Shown here: positions 47,076 through 58,800 of the stretch, piece by piece
Layout of the letters: the number at the start of each line of letters is the position of its first letter
Position numbering within the stretch: position 1 is the first letter of the stretch
NCBI GenBank assembly: GCA_905183005.1
Contig: CAJJDO010000037.1
Span: 493,140 to 557,139, forward strand
Origin: Paramecium pentaurelia
Taxonomy: Eukaryota; Ciliophora; Oligohymenophorea; Peniculida; Parameciidae
Direction of reading: 5' to 3'
Length of the DNA stretch: 64,000 nucleotides
Position numbers and translations under genes: made by a program
Notes under the pieces: generated by a model
What the model was told of the DNA's origin: nothing
Databases searched by the model: none
Seen by the model: the letters and a program-made list of their open reading frames with translations, nothing else

Positions 47076-48744
47076 TCATTTCTTATAAATCTTTTATTTC
47101 TATTAAGTTTCTAACATCTATTGTGACAAACTAGTACTTTAAGATCCTTAAGTTTTGAGAGGTTTGTCTAATTATTGAACATTGGGAGATTTAAAGAATA
47201 ATGTTTTCAATTTCATTTAATCAAGTTCACTAGGATTTTTACCATGAACCCTTGTAGTCAAACATTATCTCTATAATGGTGAATGAACTCTTTGTCTTTA
47301 TAGTTTTATTATTTATTATTTTCTAAAAAAAATAATATTATTAGATATTACTATTCAACAACTACATCAGCTAATTTAGATAATGCTAATTCTATATTTT
47401 TTATTTTCTCAGTATATTCACAACATTTTTTTAAAGTAGTAATTTCAATTTAACTACTCATTACTTTAACTTTATTTCCCATTCTAGTCATCATACTATT
47501 TATTTATTCTATATTTTATTTTCTCATATCTTTAATAAAAGTCATTAAACCTAATTCTAATTAATCTAATAAAGATCTGACTGATGATTCCTCTTCTTAA
47601 ATTGGTATATTGAATTATAATAATAACCCATTTAATTATTCTTTATAACTTTCAATTTCTTGAAAAAAACTCTAATTTTATTTCTATGATTATTCAAACT
47701 TTTATTTTAATTTCATATAATCTTTTTTTAAGTTTTCATTTTATTATTTTAATTAATCCATAGTTTATCTATTATTAATAGTAGTATTAGTATTTGTAGT
47801 TGTAACATTTTATTATTTTACATCATAATTAGTATTAGTGATATTACGTTACTTTTATCTTAATACATCATGAAAAGTAACATATTTACTAGATTTAGGA
47901 TCATAAAATTATGGTAATTATTTATTTAAAGGAGATAGAGATTTTGTATATTTTTTTTGAGTCATTGTTTAAGGTTAAAGATCAGACTATTTTTCACTTG
48001 CTTATTCATCAAATAAATCAATATCATCAATTTATTAATTTCTCTTTTTAAATATTTCTGATTGATTATATATTTATTCTGATCTACAATGACAATTTTC
48101 TAATTATTTATTAAATTAAATAATATACTTTCAACTACATTTAATATTTTTAATTGCAATCCTTCAAATACAGGATTACCAAATAAATTTATTATATTTA
48201 TTTTTGTTTATGTTTCTAGATAATGCACTTCAGCTACATTTTTCAATTCATTACATTCTAAATCAACTTCTATCAATTATGGTAAATTCTTAAGTTATTC
48301 AATTGTTTTAATCTATTATATAATTATCTTTTTATTACTTTATTATTTTTTAGAAATAAATGAGTTAATTGGTTCAAATTACTAAACCAATGAACACTTT
48401 GTAATAAATTGTTGGATAAATCAATCTATTTCAAATTTTTGAGATGAGAGATATCTAATAATATTATTCTTTATTTAATACTTGACAAATTTTAGAGCAA
48501 ATTATTATTGATTTCCAATGTTATAAGGGAAGAAGGTAATAACCACATCTATTCTATATTATTGAATGATAAATTAAGATGTTAAACTTTAAGTTATTGT
48601 ATATATGTTTATTCACCCTTAAAATTGTTACCCTATAAATTTATTATTGTCTATATTATAATATAATAATATAATTACATAATTATTTAGATTCAAGGAC
48701 TAATCTAGTATTTCTAGATTCTTAAATGAGAGATCAATACTCAT
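47076..48744 (-). CDS. Leucine-rich repeat plus coiled-coil protein
   Basis: 518 aa, introns at 48651-48678, 48313-48338, 48100-48128 and 47323-47351 (28, 26, 29, 29 nt). The N-terminal 190 residues are SDS22-type LRRs (QHLNLSFNNIEQM, LITLEINNNLLQNL, LKQIDLSNNLLQSV, LTHLFLKNNKIKTI, LIEVDLECNELKNV), capped by INLFGNPV. A disordered linker, a coiled coil (EQLNGLLLQFNIPIQ, MGNKVKVMSSQ) and a basic tail (RQRVHSPLQRQ, KSPNVQQLDKPLK) follow. This architecture is common among axonemal and ciliary scaffold proteins. The last intron sits near the C-terminus and restores a proline/basic tail. The stop is 22 bp from the convergent EF-hand-like gene. Confidence 0.78.
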
Positions 48745-48787
48745 GAAATGGCACCAAATTTAAAATTTAAATATAATTAAAATATAT

Positions 48788-49100
48788 TCAAAGTTTGCAA
48801 CAAATTATGTTTTTAATATATTGACAAACTCTACTTATTCTTGATTATACTTTAGCATGACTTATTAATTCATTAATGTTTATGTCAAAGACTACTGGAC
48901 AAAGATTCAAAGACTTTAATACTATATTTAGATGTTGCAACTATGTGTCTCCAAATACTTCTTTATGTAATTTACTTATATTCTATATTATTACAAGAAT
49001 ATATTACAATCAATTCTTTGGGATTATGAATTACAAGTAAATGAATTTGTAATGATATTTTCAATTATTTATAGAGATTTAAAAATTGCAATAAATCCAT
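48788..49100 (-). CDS. Small uncharacterised protein
   Basis: 95 aa, one 25-nt intron (48983-49007). Sequence features are MDLLQFLNLYKQLKISLQ, IHNPKELI before the intron, and HLNIVLKSLNLCPVVFDI with SRISRVCQYIKNIICC after it. An in-frame upstream stretch (INLQKSGLKSIEEKQ) suggests the real start may lie further 5', but a TGA interrupts it. Helical, no domain recognised. The next gene on the same strand (LRR) starts 43 bp downstream. Confidence 0.5.
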
Positions 49101-49241
49101 TTGTTTCTCCTCAATTGATTTAAGACCTGATTTTTATAGATTAATACCTGCACAATCTTTCACATAATTTCATGTCTCTTATTTATCTATATATTTCTTC
49201 ATAATGTTAAGTGACAAAAGAGTCTTCCTCAGATACGATGT

Positions 49242-49727
49242 TCATTATTGTTATAATTTTTATTTAAAATATTCTTATAATACATCTTCATATCGTTTTG
49301 GTTTCTCATATTTAGATTGTCTATTACTAATACTTCCTTTTAAGTTTTCAAGTTTCAATTTAATTCTTGCATTCTCTTTTTTGATTTCATCTCCCTCTTA
49401 ATTTCTTTTCTTTAATCTTGGTAAAGAAACACTTGTTCTATCAATAGAAGGACTACTCTAATGAATTTTCTCAATAGTTTGTTTAATTTTTTGATTAGAA
49501 ATTGCCAATTATTATTTATATTGTATTTGTTCAAAGTGATTTACCCTTTATTTATACAGTTTCATAGATTATGCTATATATAGATAAAAATGATTACATA
49601 ATTTGACTAAAACTTTTGATTCTTGTATTTTTTGATTCTTTCTACCTTTAATTGCTTTTAATGCATTCATATGTCCAAGAAAGTAGGCTTAATACATACT
49701 ATCATTTAATTAATTTGTTTGTTTCAT
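49242..49727 (-). CDS. CFAP97/Hemingway-like ciliary protein
   Basis: 161 aa, no intron. It starts MKQTNQLNDSMYQAY. The conserved core is AISNQKIKQTIEKIH followed by SVSLPRLKKRNQEGDEIKKEN and ENLKGSISNRQS. These match the Hemingway/CFAP97 domain pattern, where an L---N--L---I-KI helix, a short linker, and an N--I--RL helix follow each other in ciliary proteins. Its ATG overlaps the stop of the preceding gene (ATGA), so it may alternatively be the end of that gene after a missed frame change. Confidence 0.55.
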
Positions 49728-50920
49728 ATATATGAAATGAATTTTAATATTAATTATTTTAGAATTGGCAGTGTTTTTGATGGAATGTACATCTATTAGA
49801 TTTATTCTGAATCAAAATACCCAATTAAATCTCTATTTCTACTATCAGTATGTAAAATCATATTCTTTTTGTATGGATGTTCATCTTCAGTTTAGATTCT
49901 TTCACAATTCTTACCATATTAAGCACAAATATCACATTCAGATGATTACAATTTAAATGCTAATTTTCCCCCTATCATTTTCATTTTGATATAATTTCTT
50001 TCAATCTTTTATCTAAACATTTCTAAATTAAAATCATCTGATGAAGGACTTTTGTGTCTAGATTCTTAAGTTCTTCTATGGTACAATGCAATTTATTATA
50101 TCCCTATATTTTTGATATGATCATTCTATTACAAAATTCCATCAAGATATCTATTCATAAATATTACAGACATTTCCATATCTTAAATTCCATTATATCC
50201 CTTTGAAATTAAATAATATGCTTTCGATTCATATTCTTCTTCTGAATAATACCAACTTAGCTTTAATAATTTCTTACCAATTACTAATAATTTCTCAAAT
50301 TATTTCAATCTATTTAAAAGTAATCCAATTCTATAATACACCATCATTTTACATTAAAATAATTAATGTTTATTTGCTATATCATTCATATATTTATATT
50401 ATTGTAAAGAACCTCTATTGTGTCCATAAGTTTCTTGAATTATTGCTATAAGAAAAGTAAACATTAATCCTAAAGAAACACACTGTGATTTACATTTATT
50501 TTAGAGAACTATTAGATATATTTCAAGTCGATCATAATCAGATCCTAACATATTCATTAAATCTATTGAAAGATTAAGTATATCTTGAGCTTTGGTTGAA
50601 TTATGTTTAGCTGCTATAGCCAATTTATCGAGTTCAAAGACAACAGAGTTGAGTAATATTTTAGTAGATTATTTAATGGATTGACTTTCAAGCATATTAT
50701 TAGGTTATGACATTTTTATAGGAGATCGTTTAAATCTAATTTAATGAGTACTTCTTTTAATTCTACTTTTTATGAAGTAATTTGATTCTAAACGAGGAAG
50801 AGTACCATCAGTTGTTGTATTTATCGTATTAATTGTAGTAGAATTTATTGATTTTATTGAGATATTTGATGCAATCCTTTTTCTATCTGAATCTGTTGAT
50901 AATCTTATATTTTTACGCAT
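49724..50920 (-). CDS. TPR-like helical protein, uncharacterised
   Basis: 398 aa, no intron. A disordered basic N-terminus (MRKNIRLSTDSDRKRIA) is followed by a helical repeat region from residue 70 to 260: KILLNSVVFELDKLAIAA, KAQDILNLSIDLMNML, MMVYYRIGLLLNRLKQF, YESKAYYLISKGYNGIQD, MEMSVIFMNRYLDGI. The alternating small and aromatic residues suggest TPR-type helix pairs. The C-terminal part has a CDICAQYGKNC cysteine cluster near residue 330. Its TGA overlaps the ATG of the next gene (49724-49727). Confidence 0.65.
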
Positions 50921-51279
50921 ATTTATTATTATATATTTTTATATATATCAATAATAAATCATATATTTTTCAAAGTTGAAAATACCACCAAGAGATAATA
51001 TCTATATTAATCACTCTTTAAAAATGAATTGTACTAATTATCTGTTTTAGTTTTTCATGTCTGAATTTTAATGAGATTTACAATATTGAACCCAAAGAAT
51101 ATTTTAGATAAGTCGATCATTAGAAGAATAGAACATTAATTATCTATGATAAACTATATCTATTAAATGCTGGTAGTATGACTATTGTTTTTTGATAAAT
51201 TGTGAATTGAAACATTTGATTATGATCCCTTATAAGAAATGGGAGCATTATCTAATAGTTACTTTATATATTATTTTTA
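50921..51279. other. AT-rich intergenic, nothing seen
   Basis: 360 bp upstream of the TPR-like gene. No frame free of TGA reads as protein, and no RNA or repeat is evident. Confidence 0.4.
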
Positions 51280-51543
51280 TCAATAATATAGAGTTTCGTT
51301 TTTGTTCAAATTGAATTATACATTGGAGCTTTTCTTCTTGCTTTCTTTGCGTGTATCATTTGAGACATTAACACCTTTGCTATTAAAGATTGTGTTATGG
51401 TATGTATGCTTAAGTAGTTCTTTCTCAGCCTAATCAAAAGTGTGTAACATATCCTAATAAGCAAACACGATTTTTCTCCATATTCTATCCTTTAAGTAGC
51501 CGAATCATAACCATACTTATATTGATTCACCAGTTGATGACAT
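51280..51543 (-). CDS. Small uncharacterised polar protein
   Basis: 78 aa, one 27-nt intron (51490-51516). It starts MSSTGESIQ; after the intron comes DRIWRKIVFAYQDMLHTFDQ, then a charged helix AEKELLKHTYHNTIF and a Lys/Ser/Asn-rich tail. GC content is a little higher than the surrounding DNA, which supports coding. No family recognised. Divergent from the kinase gene, 102 bp between ATGs. Confidence 0.55.
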
Positions 51544-51645
51544 TCTCCTTCTCAAATACATCAAAAAAACAATGCACAATGATATAATCAAAATGTATTA
51601 AAAGATCGAAGATTGTTGATTGGTCTCCATTTACTGTTAATATTA

Positions 51646-52503
51646 ATGATTTTAAAATCTGCTAAAGAAAACAATTCTGTTCCAACATAAACACTCTCTA
51701 ATATAACTAGACTATTAAAAAACAAGGCTTAACCAAATAATTAGAATCCATAACCATCTTTACTTAATGATTATAAATTAGAAGCTCAGATTGGATAAGG
51801 TTAATTTGCTTAAGTTCGAATTTGTCGATCTAAAGATAATGGACAACGTTATGCTATGAAAATATATTAAAAGAGTAAATTAGATCAGAAAACCTTAAAT
51901 GGTATTCATAGAGAGATTGCTATATTGAAATAGTTGGAACATCAAAATATCGTTAAAATACATAATTCTTTAGAGGATGATAAATGTGTACTTAATTATT
52001 ATATTTAGATTTACCTTCTACTCAATTATGCTTCATCTGTATCACTAGCTGAATTTACTAAAGATAGGTAGTTATCAGAATAATAAATTAAAATTATATT
52101 CAAGTAGTTGATGATGGCTGTTCAATATTTACATTCAAAGTGTATATCACATAGAGATATCAAATTGGAAAACATTCTATATAGTTAACAAATAGTTTTG
52201 ATTGATTTTGGATTTGCAATTCAAACAGATAAATTATGTTCTGTTTAATGTGGAACTCCAAATTATATGGCACCTGAGTTGTTAATCAAATAGCCATACA
52301 ATCCATTTGCTACAGATATATGGGCATGTGGAATTGTATTGCATTAATTATTAGTTGGAGAATTCCCAAAGAATAATAAAATATCGAATTCTATTTCTGG
52401 ACCATTATAAAGAATTTTATTGTCATGTCTAGATAAGAATGCAGAAAGAAGATGGACTGCAGATAAAGTAGTAAATGAACTTAATCAAATTACTTATTAA
52501 TGA
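51646..52503 (+). CDS. Serine/threonine protein kinase (CAMK/ULK-like)
   Basis: 278 aa if the in-frame 21-nt intron near 51989-52009 is removed. A short leader (MILKSAKENNS) is followed by a compact kinase domain: IGQGQFAQVRI (Gly loop), RYAMKIYQK (catalytic Lys), HREIAILKQLEH (helix C Glu), SHRDIKLENILY (catalytic loop), IDFGFAI (DFG), CGTPNYMAPELL (APE) and DIWACGIVLHQLLVGEFP. All catalytic residues are present. Several insert loops are short and the domain ends soon after ERRWTADKVV, so it is a minimal kinase with no regulatory tail. The FGFA and CGTPNYMAPE strings suit the CAMK or Aurora-like groups; subfamily undetermined. Confidence 0.88.
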
Positions 52504-52543
52504 ATATTTATTTATTAATTATTAATCATTTAGTAAAAAAATA

Positions 52544-53241
52544 ATGAATCTTCTTTTTAGATAAGTTGTCAATCCAAATAATCCAAAAATAGTAGCAATT
52601 GCTAAAAATTATGTTAAACATGTTAAAGAAATGGGTGGTGATGAACCACCAAAAGAACCAGTTATATTTTAAAAACCATTTACATCTTTATTATACTTAC
52701 CAGATGGAAATGGTATACTTTAATTACCTAAACATAATCATGAAATTCATCATGAAATTGAAGTATTTCTATATATATTTGATAGCTTGGATTTATGGTA
52801 GCTAAGAATGGAAAGAATATATAAAAGGATAAATGGTAAGAATATATAGGAGGTTATTTTTTGGCATTGGATTTAACTGACAGAGAAATGTAAGCTCATT
52901 TCAAAAAGTAAGGATTTCCATGGGATTTAGCAAAGGGTTAAGACAATTTTTTCCCAATTACAGATTTGATTACAAAAGAGAAAGTGAAGGATCCAAATAA
53001 TCTTTAATTAGAATTGACAATAAATTAAAAAGTAGTTTAAAATGATTCTACTTCTTCAATGTATTACAAAATTCCAGATCTATTGGCCTACATATCATAA
53101 TTTATGACTCTAAGACCAGGAGATTTAGTATTGACTGGTACACCTCATGGAGTAGGTCCAATTAGAGTTAAAGACAATTTATTTGGTACATTAAAATAAG
53201 GAAATGAGACCTTAGCATAACTTAATTTAATAGTAGAATGA
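52544..53241 (+). CDS. FAHD1-like fumarylacetoacetate hydrolase domain protein
   Basis: 224 aa, one 23-nt intron (52763-52785). FAHD1 is a mitochondrial acylpyruvate hydrolase and oxaloacetate decarboxylase. Family marks are IVAIAKNYVKHV near residue 15, PVIFQKPFTSL, the metal-site motif HHEIELGFMVAKNG, then GGYFLALDLTDREMQ, PWDLAKGQDNF and the C-terminal LRPGDLVLTGTPHGVGP. Metal-binding Glu residues in HHEIE and the basic residue after GQDNF are in the expected places. The size is that of the single-domain enzyme. It starts 40 bp after the kinase stop. Confidence 0.93.
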
Positions 53242-53737
53242 GGATTATTTTAAATTCATTAAAACTATGAAATAAATATCAATATTAATGAAACAAGATA
53301 TATGAATTCTATTCAAGTTAATAAACATCTATACAATAACAGTTAAAATTAATGCAGAGAGATTAAAAATTAGTTATATTAATTAATAAATGTTAATTTT
53401 AAGTTATTTCAAAACTACAATAGATTTATGAATAATAATATAAGAATATGAAAATTATAGACTTATTAAAAATATTCCTGTTTATTTAAGTTTTATCAAA
53501 TTTAACATGGATTTATAGGTAATCGAATATCATTTAGAATAGTTAAAAATTTTAATATTTTAAAATTATTGAGCTATTTAATTGTAGTATTTTTTTTATA
53601 ATAAGCCATTTTATGTTATGAGTCTATTATAATGAATTAAAAGTAGGTGATATCATTTATAAATGATTTGAGATTATTGATTTTTACATATTCAATTATA
53701 TAGATTTATTAATATAAAATTAATTATTCTTAATAAA
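53242..53737. other. Convergent spacer, nothing seen
   Basis: About 500 bp of AT-rich sequence between two stops. No frame or RNA can be supported. Confidence 0.4.
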
Positions 53738-55294
53738 TCATCGAGGTATAATTTAATTACTTTATTCTTGTCCTTAACTAATTTCTTCCAAACTTTTTCC
53801 TTTTGTTTCTGGTATTAGAAATGTAAATGCTAATCCAATAATCATAAAGATTGCAAATGTTAGCATAATTGCTTTGAAATTGTCTGCTCCTAATCCTAAA
53901 AACCAAACTTATGATATTATTGCTCCTAATTTACCAGCTGCAGCAGAAATACCATGACAAGTAGAACGATATCTAGTTGGAAACACTTCTCCAGGTATAA
54001 TAAATGTAGTAGCATTTGGACCAAAATTATTAAAAAGATTGGCTAATGTATAAAGTGTAATAAATAAAAATTGACCCAATATGTCTTTACATAAACCCAT
54101 TACTAAAAATAAAATTGTTAATGCCACAAATCCCATAATCTATATAGTCTTTCTTCCCCATTTATCAACAAAAAGAACTGTCAACCAATATCCTGGAACA
54201 GTTCCTAATGCTGAAGTAATTAGATTTCCATAAATTGCTTATTTCAAAATCTCATATTAAGTAAGATTAGATCCTCCTCCAAATCCTATCTATTTTAAAA
54301 TAGTTGATTAATTTAAATTGATTCCATAAAATCCTACATCTAATGCAAACCAAGCCATAGCAGTTCCTAATAATACTTTACCATTTTTCCATTTAGATAA
54401 ATACTATTTTAATTCTCTAAATGAAGGTTTCTATTCTTTGAATTTCTTCTCTTCTTAACTTGAATCAGCAAATGTTGTATCATCCTTCTATAAAACTTAT
54501 TAAATATTTCTAGTTCCTTTTTCAACATCCCCTTTAATATCCATTGTAAATCTTGGTGTTTCAGGAATGGTCATTCTAAAATATATAGCCACTAAACCTG
54601 GAACAGCTCCAAATGCTACTATTATTCTCCAAATATGATCCACTTAAAGATAATTGAATGGATCACCATTATTTAATTGATTATTAAATGAGAATAGAAC
54701 TATTAATGAAACTATACTCCCTGTTAAAATTCCAAAACCTTACATTGCAAATACAGCTGCTATCATTGCTCCTCTATTTTTAGTATTTGCAAATTCAGAA
54801 GTTATAATTGCAGATAAAGGATAGTCTCCTCCAATTCCAATACCTAAAAAGAACCTCCAAATGATAAGCATCCCTACTACTGTCAATCCATTAGGTGAAG
54901 CAGTATTTGATGCAAATGCAGAAGTAATTGTAGTAAACACTATGATTAACAATTCAGTTCCATACATCTTCTTCCTTCCTAATAAATCTGCTAAGTATCC
55001 AAATAATAACTATCCAATTAATGTTCCAATCAAAGCAGATTGTTTTAATAATGTTTCAGATACAGGATACAATTTATCAGCCTTTTTTATTATTATATCT
55101 CCATCACGTACTTCATCATGATAATATACCATTCCTATCATTATTACAGCTAATTGAATTATGAATAAGTCATAAGCATCTGTGAAAAATCCTATTCCTG
55201 AAACCAAACATGCTTTTATATGGAACCATCCAAATTTAGCATTGTTTAATGCATCTAAGGCTTCTTTTTTCTCTAACAAATGATCCTTCTACAT
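53738..55294 (-). CDS. Pho84-type phosphate:H+ symporter (MFS)
   Basis: 518 aa, single exon. Twelve hydrophobic spans are separated by a central loop of about 65 residues. Family landmarks are GFFTDAYDLFIIQLA in TM1, YLADLLGRKKMYG between TM2 and TM3, RFFLGIGIGGDYPLSA with ITSEFA in TM4, FRMTIPETPRF, LLGTAMAWFALDVGFYG and NLNQS in TM7, and PGEVFPTRYRSTCHG with AAAGKLGA near TM11. These are the hallmarks of the phosphate:proton symporter family, including the TM1 Asp and TM4 Asp used in transport. It would sit in the plasma membrane or contractile vacuole system. The C-terminus ETKGKSLEEIS is the usual MFS tail. No signs of transfer in base use. Confidence 0.93.
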
Positions 55295-55813
55295 TGCAAT
55301 TATTATCTTAGAGACATCATTTAATGTATTTTAATGGTATTTTTATAATATGTCATATGACTCAAATTTTGATTATATTATTGATACTTAATTATATAAT
55401 TAAATTATTTATTAATCAGCATTTTAAAAATAGTATTATTAATTTATGAATTAATTTTATAGAATTATTTACATTTTGACCCTTCTAAATTATGCACTTC
55501 CATATACTTTAAATTTTATGAATTAATTTAAATAAATTAATAAGATTAAATAAAATATTAATCCTTAATATCAGTAATATAATTTGTAATATTTATTATT
55601 ATATTAATAGTAATAATAATTTTATATTAAATTAATGTATAATATATATATTAACTAGGAATGTTAAATTAAAAATGGTTTAATATCAAAATAAAAAGGA
55701 TTATTAAGTAAGAGTAATTAAATCTTGATATTTCTTATTTATTTAAGTAAAGAATACAAAAATATTTATTAATCATATAAATATTTTAAATTATCCTACA
55801 AATATAGAGAATA
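55295..55813. other. Divergent intergenic region, nothing seen
   Basis: 519 bp of AT-rich sequence between divergent genes, presumably with both promoters. No frame or RNA seen. Confidence 0.4.
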
Positions 55814-58800
55814 ATGAGAAATTTTATATTTCAAGTAAAAGACTTTTACATTCAACAATTTCTCACTATTAAAGGAATATGGAGAAAGTCTCTTGAACTA
55901 TCAATAATGTTTTTGATTGTCGAAAACATCTAATTGTTATCTTTAATTACTCAATCAATAACTATCATTAATAATGCTAAGTATTTAGACTTCATCCATT
56001 AGATTTTAAATATATTTCGGTTTTAATGTTTTATATTCTTAGATTATATAGCATCTTTGGAGAATAAATAGAGATGCACATTTTATACATGTTAATTGGA
56101 TTTACACTGACCTTTTTAACCTTTATCTTTTTATTGATATTGATCTTAAATACTTCAGTTAGAACAAATAAAAATGGATAAATAATTGAGATGACACTTG
56201 AAATTGTATTAATTTATTAATTTTAATTAGAATAGATAGAAATAAATAGAGTAAAATATTTTAATAAAAGAATTTATCTCAGTTTACATGCAAATTTATT
56301 ATATGCTTATGAGGATTCCTTTATTGTATTCCCATTTACACATTCTAAATTATTATCAATTGTCAAGTATTAAATATTTATATTAGATTCACCTAACTAG
56401 TTCTTGCTATTTAGTGCTAGTATTAGTATATTTTCAATAGCTCTTTAATTGATTTTTAGTTTAATTATTGATTTACATTGTTTTGAATTTAAAATGAAAA
56501 AGCAAGATTTTTTAGGAAAATTTAATTAATAAAAAATTCATTTAATATTTGCATTTTAAACAACAATAGTCATATTAATAGGATTAGAAATAAATTCTAT
56601 AATAATTCAAGTCTTTTATATGATATATTTGTTGATGAACATTATAATGAGTTACTATCAGCTTATTTATGTAGAGGTTCAAATATCTAGATTACAATTT
56701 CATATATCAAACTATTTGTTTATATACTAAATAACATTATTAGTAGTACAACTTAGTGATATATTTAAAAGTTTAAATGTTTTGGGATTTTTAATGTTCT
56801 TTTATCCTTTTATTGCTTATATTCTTAAAATTATAACTGAAAGATAAAAGATATCATAATTGAAATCTACAGGAAATTCATTAGAAAAACAAATTAGATT
56901 TATATATCATTTATTTAAAAAATAAATTAGACTAAAAAAAGAATAAAGATCATTAGATCCAATGGAATCATTGTTTATGTACTCATTTACTACAAATCAT
57001 TTGAGATATTGTTCATTAAATAGAGAAAGAAAATTATAAAAATAGATAAAAATGAAATTCAAGTGTTTTTGTGAAGAATTTTCAGAAAAAGAAAACTTTT
57101 AATTTAATTCAATAACTTAAATGAAAATATTTGCTAAAGAATTAATATCATAAACTTTAGAAGATGAAATTATTGAAACTTCAAATACATATTTAGCATT
57201 GATTTATATATACTTTTTAGTATAAGTCAAGAAATTACCAACTTAAGCAATATATGAAGTTATTAGATTATCAATATAAACATAAGTATATATATATTAT
57301 TAATAAAGGGAATGGCATTAAAGGAATAAGCAATTATATATAAATTAAAATATGATGCATTAGAAGAATTCGATCAATTAGTTAAAAAGAATGATTTGAA
57401 AAATTAAAAATATATATTTAAAAGAGTTTATCAATATGAAGAATCTCTATCAATAATTAAATAGAATATGTGTTTAATTACAAAATAATTTAAGGTAATT
57501 AAAAATTGTAAATAATTTTAGGAATGGTATGGATTGATTTTAACATCTATTATTGATATTGATTAGTTGGTAACAATTGGATTTTAGATTTTGAGTAATA
57601 TTAAAACAGTGGAATCTTAATTACAGGAAGCATTTACTATAAATCCATTATCTAATGAATGTGACACCATTTATAATCTATTCTCTAAATATATATAATA
57701 TAATAAGAGCAGACCTAAATTATATCGTTTAGAAGGAAAATTGGTGACATTATTTATGTAATCTATTGAGAAAACAATATTTGATCCTGGTAGTTGTGTG
57801 ATTTAAATCACTTTATTGTAACCTAGAGGAAATGTACTAAGATACACAAGATCTTTTTAGTAAGCAATTGGTTTTAAGGATGAAGAGATTAAAGATTAGA
57901 ATATTCATAGATTCATGCCTCAAATAATTGCAGATGATCATGATATGTATTTAGATAATTTTGTAGAGAGAGGAAGAATAATAGTGGTAAGATCAGAAGT
58001 TAGAGTTATATTGGGTAAAAATAAAGGATAATTTCTTGTACCTATTAATACTAGATTGAGAATTGAAACAAGTCCAACTGAATTTGGTGCTACTGCTTTA
58101 ATTACACCTGTAAATTTGACTTTTGGATATATGATTTTAAATGAGAAAGGACAAATTGAAGAAATTACTTAAAATATTTTTGAAGAAATGTTTTAAAAAT
58201 ATTTAGGAATATAAATATAATAAATAAGAGGATTGGATTGTTTATTTTTTATACCTGAATTAGCTAAAATTTGGGAAAATATTTATGATTAAAATTTTGA
58301 TAAATTAGATAAAAAATTTGAATGTTAATTCATAATTCCATTAATTAATAATAATAAAAGTATGTCATAATCATAAATATCTAAAAATTTATCTAAATTA
58401 TATTTTTAGAAATAAATTTATAAGAATTTTGAAAGTTAACCTACTGAAAATGTTATTTTTCTTGTTTAATTACATGTTATGAGTTTAGTTACTATCAATT
58501 TAAGGTATTAATAAAAATTTATTAATTATTTAGATTAGTAATTTTAGAATTATAAGATTATAGATTGATGGCAAATTAAAAGATATCAAGTAAATAAATA
58601 ATTTAGTTAAGGGTGAGAACTTCTAAATAATTTCATATTTAATAGTTTCAAAACTAGACAAGTTTTAGAGAATAATCAAGTTTATTAAATTCACCTTGGG
58701 TAATAGATTGTGATTTAGATCATAATTTATTATAAGAAGAGGAAAGAATGATTGATGAAGTCAAAAATTAATTAGCTACAGTTAATATTACTAATACAAC

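Noticed and set aside
54861..55121. Plus-strand 86-codon frame inside the phosphate transporter
   Set aside because: It is antisense to conserved transmembrane segments of the MFS gene, which spans it in one unbroken exon.
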